Positions 58,638 through 64,000 of a DNA stretch of 64,000 nucleotides are shown piece by piece (the first letter of the stretch is position 1; each line of letters opens with the position of its first letter). Both the position numbers and the translations under genes were made by a program. This DNA is from Verrucomicrobiia bacterium (GTDB taxonomy: Bacteria; Verrucomicrobiota; Verrucomicrobiia; JABWAM01), in contig JADZFN010000067.1 in NCBI GenBank assembly GCA_020849895.1, forward strand, positions 48,253-112,252. The letters run 5' to 3'. A model generated the notes under the pieces. The model ran no database searches and was not told the origin of the DNA. It saw nothing but the letters and a program-made list of their open reading frames with translations.

Positions 58638-59407
58638 TAGTCCAAGTAGACGCTGTCCTCCTTGAGGTCCTTGTTGGAGTTTTGGTCAAAGCCTTCCAAC
58701 CAAGCATACGCGGGGGTGACTACCATGCGTCCGCTATCAGGGCGAATCCTCGCCAATCGTTCGCCGGCGGCAGAGTCCTTGCTCACGCGCCCTGTGCGTA
58801 TTCTCGGCAAGAAGTCCTTCGTTCGTTGCGACCACTCGATATCCCAGCCATGGCTCACCACAAGCGCCACGACTTCATTGGTGCAGCGAATATATTGTAT
58901 TGCCGTGGAGAGACGGCTCGTCCGAAATTCTGAGGCTACGGCCTCAATTAAGGCAATCGACGGCTCGTGTCCTGTGAACCTCGGGAGCACCATTTCTGTT
59001 GGAAGAAGTAACTCCGCAGCGAAGGTATTCGCCTCAGCTTCTTCACCGCGGTCATTCCAGATCGCTAGGGTCTTGGGGGAGTCGGTGTGGTTGATGACTC
59101 CTTTGCTGTGCAGGCTGCGGTGTCCGATCTCATGAGCGACGGTGAAACGCCGCCGCGGCAACGCCATGCCGGCACGAACGCGAATCACCCCCGTCTGTTT
59201 GCCATTGGCGAGCAGACGCCCTTCGGCACTCTCCAGACCTCCCTCTTCGATCAATAGGCCACCGGCTTCAAACGCCAACGCGTCAACATCGATGTCAGAG
59301 GGCTTCTGAACAAAGGTGCGAGCCAGAAGAGCGCGAGCCGCTCTCCGGCATTCCTCCCGCCGAGCCTCCCACAGCGCGGGGGTAGCCAAGTGTGACAGCG
59401 CCCTCAC
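58586..59407 (-). CDS. ImmA/IrrE-family metallopeptidase
   Basis: 273-residue zinc endopeptidase of the ImmA/IrrE group. HEIGH is at residues 92-96 within RRRFTVAHEIGHRSLHSKG, and the downstream glutamate is in EEAEANTFAAELLLP (about 118-132). ImmA cleaves phage/ICE repressors and IrrE cleaves the DdrO repressor. The start is GTG, overlapping the stop of the 133-residue gene (4 bp), which in turn lies just downstream of a sigma-like gene. The C-terminal 100 residues have no recognised motif. The likely substrate is one of the two upstream gene products; this is an inference from gene order. Confidence 0.88.
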   Translation of the reverse strand: MRALSHLATPALWEARREECRRAARALLARTFVQKPSDIDVDALAFEAGGLLIEEGGLESAEGRLLANGKQTGVIRVRAGMALPRRRFTVAHEIGHRSLHSKGVINHTDSPKTLAIWNDRGEEAEANTFAAELLLPTEMVLPRFTGHEPSIALIEAVASEFRTSRLSTAIQYIRCTNEVVALVVSHGWDIEWSQRTKDFLPRIRTGRVSKDSAAGERLARIRPDSGRMVVTPAYAWLEGFDQNSNKDLKEDSVYLDYYDRTVTLLWLEDDISD

Positions 59408-59805
59408 TGCTCCATTGTGGATTCGATGTCCTCGATCAATGTGCGGAGATCTTCATCGGAAAGTCCGGCCGTGTCTTGGTTCCTGCACCGTGCCATCGCA
59501 GCTTGGCCATATTGTCCAGAAGCTGCGGCCCGGATCAACTCCAGTAGCTTCTCTCGGCCGAGGCCCACCAAATTTCCGAATACTTTGCCTTTGGCCTGTG
59601 CACGAGTGGAACGGGCATGCTGAGCCTCTGCCGTCAAGTGCTCGCGGTAGGCCTCGCCTGCAACAGCCTTCACACGGGCTACCAGTCCCTTGACATCGAT
59701 CCCTTCCGCCTCCAAGCGCTTGCGGACCTCTGCCGGAGCCTCTTCCGTTTCATCGAAGAGAAGCGTGTCCAGATGTTTCATGGTCGCGAGATGAGGGTTG
59801 ATCAT
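59404..59805 (-). CDS. 133-residue charged protein in sigma/ImmA operon, function unknown
   Basis: 133 residues, mainly helical and charged, with LLFDETEEAPAEVRKRLEAE near the N-terminus and GLVARVKAVAGEAYREHL following. The middle has VFGNLVGLGREKLLELIRAA, and the end is LSDEDLRTLIEDIESTMEQ. No DNA-binding or enzymatic motif is evident. It sits between a sigma-like factor (11 bp upstream) and an ImmA/IrrE peptidase (4-bp overlap). That position suits an anti-sigma factor or antitoxin-like partner cleaved by the peptidase. I do not recognise a family. ATG 59781 is an alternative start. Confidence 0.65.
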   Translation of the reverse strand: MINPHLATMKHLDTLLFDETEEAPAEVRKRLEAEGIDVKGLVARVKAVAGEAYREHLTAEAQHARSTRAQAKGKVFGNLVGLGREKLLELIRAAASGQYGQAAMARCRNQDTAGLSDEDLRTLIEDIESTMEQ

Positions 59806-59816
59806 ATGCAGTTCTC

Positions 59817-60401
59817 CTAGTTCTTGTTGATGTGTTCCAAAGCCTGGCGATAGACGGTTCGCAGTTGATGGCGCAACTGATGAATGGCGGCGGCATCCTT
59901 TCCGAGAATGTTCCTCTGCTGCTCGACCGTGGTCGCCCCCAGTTCATACGCCGCGAGCAGATCCTGCAGGTCCTTGCTTCCCTGGACCGTGGGATTCTGT
60001 CGCGCCGCCTGCACCACCGCCTTGGCAAAATCGGCGGATTCAGCAGCTTCGGCGGGCGTCGGGTCGTTCGAGGCGACGTCGACAACCGAGGTCTCTGAAG
60101 CTTCCCCAGAGGAACGCAGCTCATTCTTGGCGGAGGCTTTCGTATGCAACGCCCACAAGAGGCTTCGGACAGAACCCTTTAACTGGATCATCAGGTCCTT
60201 TTGCGGATCGAAGGTTCGTTCGCCCCGCATGTACTTCACGTACACCTCGGTCACGATATCTTCGGGAGTCTTTCCCAGAGGTAGGGTTTTGCCATCATGC
60301 CACCTGAAATGACGCGCAGCCAGCTTTCGGGCGTGGTCCCACAGCACGGGAATCAGGTCGTCCGCATGTTCCATCAGATGTCGCAAGTGTTCGTCGGGCA
60401 T
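59817..60401 (-). CDS. Sigma-70-like (ECF-type) factor
   Basis: 194-residue protein resembling an ECF sigma factor. A region-2-like part reads TPEDIVTEVYVKYMRGERTF then FDPQKDLMIQLKGSVRSLLW (about 50-90). A linker rich in Ser/Ala/Asp follows, and a region-4-like end has ELGATTVEQQRNILGKDAAA and IHQLRHQLRTVYRQALEHI. Its sequence is divergent, so promoter recognition may be too. ATG 60401 is chosen because the upstream extension lacks sigma-like sequence. It is divergent from the poly-ubiquitin-like/E2 gene across 167 bp, making that promoter its natural target. Confidence 0.65.
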   Translation of the reverse strand: MPDEHLRHLMEHADDLIPVLWDHARKLAARHFRWHDGKTLPLGKTPEDIVTEVYVKYMRGERTFDPQKDLMIQLKGSVRSLLWALHTKASAKNELRSSGEASETSVVDVASNDPTPAEAAESADFAKAVVQAARQNPTVQGSKDLQDLLAAYELGATTVEQQRNILGKDAAAIHQLRHQLRTVYRQALEHINKN

Positions 60402-60568
60402 GAATGTGCTCCTTTGAAATAGCTGCCAGTTCGTAGCGATCTTTGGAAAAAAACTCCTCTTCCGAGGGTTTTGGCATCTCGGTCGGTCGGTTTCTCGCCA
60501 AGACCTTCCTTCCTTGTCAGCTATACCATTAAAGGGCACTTCTGCCCAAGCTGAAACTGCGACATCTC

Positions 60569-61714
60569 ATGAACCCTTCAAACAACCAAAGCCGGCTCTC
60601 CGCGTGCGAGGGCGCAACTTCCACTGAACCCGCCGCGACCACGCCCCAACCGAAATGGGTTGCCGTCATCGACGACACGGTAATCGCCGCTCCCCAGCGA
60701 CAGGTGCGCGCGGACGTTCTCAAGACACAAGGGAAAGTTTGTCCTGGAAACGTTTTGGTCCGTGACCGCAACTCGGACCGAGATGAAATCATCCCGGACG
60801 AGGTGGTCGTGGATCTCGGCGAAGGCAACGTTTTCTACGCGCTCCCTCGCTGCGAAGCGGATTGGAAGTCCTCCCGCGAAAGTCCGGCCAAGCTCGCTTA
60901 TGTGATTGATGACCGACCTGAAACCACGACCAACGCTGACCAGACGGGCAAGACGCTGCGAGAATGGTTCAGCCTGCCCCTCACCACAGGCCTCTTTCGG
61001 GATTACGAGTCCCCCGAAGACCGCGCCGTTGGCCTTGCGGATCCCGCCGCTTTCACCGCTGGCCCTGTGTTCTACACGAGGCACAGGCATTCCCATCTGA
61101 AAATCATTGTGAACAAGAAAACGTTCACCGAGGCCGATGGAGTCAAAGAGATCATGACTGGCCGTGAAATCGCGGCGCTGGTGGCCGAGAATCCCGACAG
61201 AACCGAAGTTTTCAGACTCGGCAAAGAGCCGCCAGAGAAGATCCTCCTTGACCAACAGGTGAGCACCAAAGGGTGCCCGGAATTCCGCGTCATTCGCCTG
61301 GATGTCAAGGGTGGGTTTGAACCCGCACGGATCGAACGTGAGCTCGCGCAGATGAGGGAGAACGGACTCGCGGCGGAGTTCCACCCGGGTCCGCCTGCGG
61401 TTGTCATCTACCGAAGGATCCCAGCGCGACCGGGCTACCCTCATCTGCAAGAGACGGACGTGCTCGTGCAAGTCCCCTCGGGCTACCCCGGACAACCCCT
61501 TGATGGCGCATGGCTTCCCGACAAGTCTCCTTTGCTTGGTCGGGTGGTGGGTTCACCCCAAGGCTCTCCCAAGGAAATCGCGGGGCTTCGTTGGCATCTG
61601 GTCAGCTATCACCCGCACAACGGCGGTGGCGCACCTCCTTGGAACAAGGACAGGCACGGTTTCCACACTTACGTGGATGAAATCATGGTCTGGGTCTATC
61701 GCGCGAAAGAATGA
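60569..61714 (+). CDS. Poly-ubiquitin-like protein fused to an E2-like (Prok-E2_E) domain
   Basis: 381-residue fusion. Three consecutive beta-grasp (multiubiquitin-type) units can be traced. Unit 1 is at about 29-95 (WVAVIDDTVIAAPQRQVRAD ... VFYALPRC). Unit 2 is at about 108-172 (KLAYVIDDRPETTTNADQTG ... VFYTRH). Unit 3 is at about 176-245 (HLKIIVNKKTFTEADGVKEI). Residues about 255-381 resemble bacterial E2 family E, with PGYPHLQETDVLVQVPSGYP, RWHLVSYHPHNGG, PPW and YVDEIMVWVYR. The last cysteine is Cys236, ahead of the E2 part, so no catalytic Cys is available there. No GG processing site ends the Ubl units. The JAB/E1 fusion follows 50 bp downstream. Confidence 0.8.
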   Translation: MNPSNNQSRLSACEGATSTEPAATTPQPKWVAVIDDTVIAAPQRQVRADVLKTQGKVCPGNVLVRDRNSDRDEIIPDEVVVDLGEGNVFYALPRCEADWKSSRESPAKLAYVIDDRPETTTNADQTGKTLREWFSLPLTTGLFRDYESPEDRAVGLADPAAFTAGPVFYTRHRHSHLKIIVNKKTFTEADGVKEIMTGREIAALVAENPDRTEVFRLGKEPPEKILLDQQVSTKGCPEFRVIRLDVKGGFEPARIERELAQMRENGLAAEFHPGPPAVVIYRRIPARPGYPHLQETDVLVQVPSGYPGQPLDGAWLPDKSPLLGRVVGSPQGSPKEIAGLRWHLVSYHPHNGGGAPPWNKDRHGFHTYVDEIMVWVYRAKE

Positions 61715-61764
61715 GCCGTTGGCATGATGGCCGCATCGACAGCCACCACGCCTAACCTCTTTTG

Positions 61765-63438
61765 ATGAGATCCATGCTACTGCGTCTTGGTTCCCAATCG
61801 CAGCATTGTGTAGTTCGGATGACAGCGTCCGTCCGGCAGCAGTTGGAAAGCCTGATTTTTCAGCGGCACCCAGGCAGGGAATGGGGAACTTTCTTCAGGT
61901 TTGGATTTCGAAGAACACGATGGGGCTTGGCGATCAGCTTCGTCGACCTGTTGCCGCCGGGCCCCGGGGATCTGGACCGGCGCAGCTCGATTGTCGAATT
62001 TCGCTCAGAGTATATTCTGCGTGCGCAATTGGTCGCCGAGAAGGATTCGCTGGGGATTGGCGTCGTGCACTCTCACCCGCGAGGTTGCGGGGTTGGTCCG
62101 AGTTCGCTGGACGATGACATGGACGCCTATTTTGCCGAGGAATTCCCCGCATACACGACCGGAGCACCCTACGTCAGCCTCATCTTTTCATGTGACGTGA
62201 ATCGCGAAGTGTATTTTTCAGGGCGGGCATTTGACCGCGGCACCTTGTTAAAAGTTCGAGAGATCCTGACTGTGGGACAACCGCTCCGTAGAGAATCGTC
62301 TGCGTCGACACGCACTACCGCGGAGACACGAGAGCATTCGGCGCACCGTGTCCTCCGAAACTTGGAAGGACTGAACGCGCGACTTCAATCTCTGGTGGGC
62401 GCAACAGGTGCAGCCAGACTTTCCTCCGCCAAGGTGGCGATCGTTGGATGCAGTGGGACCGGGTCGCCCATGGCTCATACCTTGGTCAGAGCCGGGATTC
62501 GTACTTTTGTACTCATCGACCCGCAGCGTCTGGCTCCCTCGAATCTGGAACGTCTTCACGGAAGCAATGCGCTGGATTTGGAAAAGCAGCCGCCTCCATA
62601 CAAAGTGGCTATTGTCGGGCGGCTCATCCGTGAAATCGCACCGGATGCCGAAGTGACTCGAATTGTGGGAAACATCCTCGATGAGGAGGTCCTCGACGAA
62701 TTGCTCACCTGCGACCTTGTCTTGGGATGTACCGACACCCAACACAGCAGGGTGTTCCTCGGTGATTTAGCGAGTCATTACCTCTTGCCATCTATGGATG
62801 TCGGTGTGCGTATGCGCGCCAAGGCGGGCGTTCTCACGGAACAAGTCGCGGAAATTGCCGCGTATGAACCTGGATACCCTTGCCCCCATTGCCAGGGACG
62901 CATTGACCAAGCTGCGCTGACCGAGGAGCTGATCGATGACGCTGAGCGCATCCGGCGTCGCCACGCCGCCGCGGAAGCGGAGGCCAGGGGAGAGGATGGG
63001 CGACAGTACTGGGGCGGGCCGGCACCGCAAGAGATGACGGTTGGCTATCAGACAGCCGCCGTGGCCAATCTTGCTGCAGGATACGCGATTGGCTGGCTTA
63101 CTGGGGCCAGCAGGATCCCTCATCGGCGTTTTCAGTTCGATCCGGGAATGCCATGTCTTGGGGTCACCCCTGCGGACGGACAACATCAGTCCAGCTGCAC
63201 TTGTCTTTCGACTTTGGGAAGATCGGATGAGGCGAGAGCCGACCGTGGGGTCAGTCGCCCCAACCACTGGTTGCCATGCATCTTCGTCCCTGAAGATGTC
63301 GTCAATGTATGGTCTCGCGCGCGTTTCTGGCTCCGGAAAGCCAGCGTCTCCTGCAGGAAGATTCCCGTCCCCTGGCGACGATGTGTTCGAAAAGCAAATC
63401 AGGTGGGCCGCAAGGTCACCAGTACCCTTCGCCGGTGA
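61765..63438 (+). CDS. JAB (JAMM) isopeptidase fused to ThiF/E1-like adenylyltransferase
   Basis: 557-residue fusion, numbered from ATG 61765 (a TTG one codon earlier is also possible). The N-terminal JAB domain has the complete JAMM set: Glu39 and H-S-H-P-x7-S-x2-D with His102, His104, Ser113 and Asp116. From about residue 220 comes an E1/ThiF Rossmann domain: KVAIVGCSGTGSPMAHTLVR, LIDPQRLAPSNLERLHG with the Asp and N-x-x-R adenylation residues, LGCTDTQHSR, and a CPHC pair (373/376). It should adenylate a ubiquitin-like tail and trim or release conjugates. The last 60 residues are Trp/Arg/Cys-rich and atypical. It converges on the last gene with a 23-bp overlap. Confidence 0.9.
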   Translation: MRSMLLRLGSQSQHCVVRMTASVRQQLESLIFQRHPGREWGTFFRFGFRRTRWGLAISFVDLLPPGPGDLDRRSSIVEFRSEYILRAQLVAEKDSLGIGVVHSHPRGCGVGPSSLDDDMDAYFAEEFPAYTTGAPYVSLIFSCDVNREVYFSGRAFDRGTLLKVREILTVGQPLRRESSASTRTTAETREHSAHRVLRNLEGLNARLQSLVGATGAARLSSAKVAIVGCSGTGSPMAHTLVRAGIRTFVLIDPQRLAPSNLERLHGSNALDLEKQPPPYKVAIVGRLIREIAPDAEVTRIVGNILDEEVLDELLTCDLVLGCTDTQHSRVFLGDLASHYLLPSMDVGVRMRAKAGVLTEQVAEIAAYEPGYPCPHCQGRIDQAALTEELIDDAERIRRRHAAAEAEARGEDGRQYWGGPAPQEMTVGYQTAAVANLAAGYAIGWLTGASRIPHRRFQFDPGMPCLGVTPADGQHQSSCTCLSTLGRSDEARADRGVSRPNHWLPCIFVPEDVVNVWSRARFWLRKASVSCRKIPVPWRRCVRKANQVGRKVTSTLRR

Positions 63439-64000
63439 TGCGGGTGGCGGGGTTCTGGGTGGCGTTGGAGGGGACCTGGATGAGGATGGAGGCGCGGGTC
63501 CAGTCCTTCTCGGGGAAGAGGTCCAAGTACTGCACGACGGCGCTGCCCTTCTCCTTCCTTTCCTTCCACGGGACCTCCTGCCATTTGGTGTAGTCCCCAT
63601 AGGCGAAGCTGAGCCGCCGGCGTGCCGTCTTCGCGTACCTGCCGTGCACGTACTCGCCGCGGACGTCAATGGTCTGGATGGAGAGGGATTTCGCGTAGTC
63701 CGGATGGAGCCAGGTGTCGATGCGCATCTTGGTTCCGGGAGGCTGGCGACCCAAAACGCCTCCGAGCTCCACCAGGGGGATGACCTCCTGGCTGAACTGG
63801 CCGTCGGGGGTGAGCTTGACGAGGCGGACGGCCCCCTTCGTAAACGGTTCGTCCCCTTCCAATCGGTGCGTCCAGAAAACGGTTTTGTAGCCCGGGCACT
63901 CCGGTCTCTGTCTCGCGATGGCCTCGCGTTCGTCCAGCAATTCGCTCTGTGGGGAATCCCATGTCTCCATCCACACCCTCGGCTGGCTGCTTGCGCCTCG
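63416..64000 (-). CDS. Unknown protein, 5' end possibly outside window
   Basis: A minus-strand frame of at least 186 residues, open to the right window edge. An internal GTG (63976) or ATG (63970) could also be the start. The sequence is soluble and beta-rich with many aromatic residues: YKTVFWTHRLEGDEPFTKGA, VRLVKLTPDGQFSQEVIPLV, a YVHGRYAKTARRRLSFAYGD segment and ASILIQVPSNATQNPATRI near the end. No signal peptide or catalytic motif is visible. I do not recognise the family. It is convergent with the JAB/E1 gene and may or may not belong to that locus. Confidence 0.55.
   Translation of the reverse strand, partial: RGASSQPRVWMETWDSPQSELLDEREAIARQRPECPGYKTVFWTHRLEGDEPFTKGAVRLVKLTPDGQFSQEVIPLVELGGVLGRQPPGTKMRIDTWLHPDYAKSLSIQTIDVRGEYVHGRYAKTARRRLSFAYGDYTKWQEVPWKERKEKGSAVVQYLDLFPEKDWTRASILIQVPSNATQNPATRITGEGYW

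Noticed and set aside
62767..63669. 300-residue minus-strand ORF over the E1 region
   Set aside because: Antisense to the ThiF domain and low complexity at its N-terminus (Arg/Ser/Pro runs).

Overview
The window reads as one GC-rich bacterial chromosome segment. It is dense with genes, often joined by 4-bp start/stop overlaps (ATGA/GTGA). The gene mix fits Verrucomicrobiota or a relative: exosortase plus EpsI with a polysaccharide operon, a GH88/SDR sugar-acid pair, LarC/LarE, a DUF1846 protein, an MshEN/GspE pair and many GT4 glycosyltransferases. This assignment is an inference from gene content; no rRNA is present.

Layout. (1) 1-1991: SDR (cut by the window edge) and a GH88-like hydrolase. 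(2) 2165-14222, minus strand: an apparent eight-gene operon running uvrA, TPR protein, sugar-nucleotide epimerase, exosortase, EpsI, polyprenyl-phosphate sugar transferase, UDP-xylose synthase-like SDR, S41 protease. (3) 14321-21768, plus strand: a UvrD-like helicase with a DnaQ-type exonuclease inserted in it, larC, a Trm112-like protein, a Tat-exported small protein and glnE. (4) 21793-24201: two glycosyltransferases. (5) 24478-27122: a two-gene cystathionine synthase/lyase unit whose first enzyme looks like the fungal type. (6) 27174-38050: DUF1846, gmk, a hybrid sensor kinase, larE, a lone nuoB and a two-gene type II/IV secretion or pilus ATPase unit. (7) 38115-44810: glycosyltransferases, a methyltransferase, a ROK kinase, a PIG-L deacetylase and a sugar nucleotidyltransferase. 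A 52-bp stem-loop element occurs at 29679 and again at 43972.

At 44982 a tRNA-Gly(GCC) is followed at once by a tyrosine integrase. From there to the window end the sequence looks like an integrated island: composition shifts (visibly AT-richer near 53-55 kb) and the content changes to HTH, orphan, Schlafen-type and metallophosphoesterase genes. The right end of the island was not found.

The island carries two unusual modules. The first (50506-58637) is a tight same-strand series: substrate-binding protein, ABC ATPase, permease, four-TM membrane protein, 35-codon ORF, alpha/beta-hydrolase-like protein lacking the nucleophile serine, a small unknown protein, HemN-like radical SAM enzyme and acyl-CoA/AMP ligase. 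It resembles an uptake-plus-modification pathway for an unknown small molecule. The second (58586-63438) is a bacterial ubiquitin-like conjugation locus: a poly-ubiquitin-like/E2 fusion and a JAB/E1 fusion, transcribed divergently from a sigma-like factor, a 133-residue protein and an ImmA/IrrE metallopeptidase. The sigma factor and peptidase suggest a protease-controlled switch for the conjugation genes. These two modules, the helicase-exonuclease and the repeat element are the parts most worth following up.
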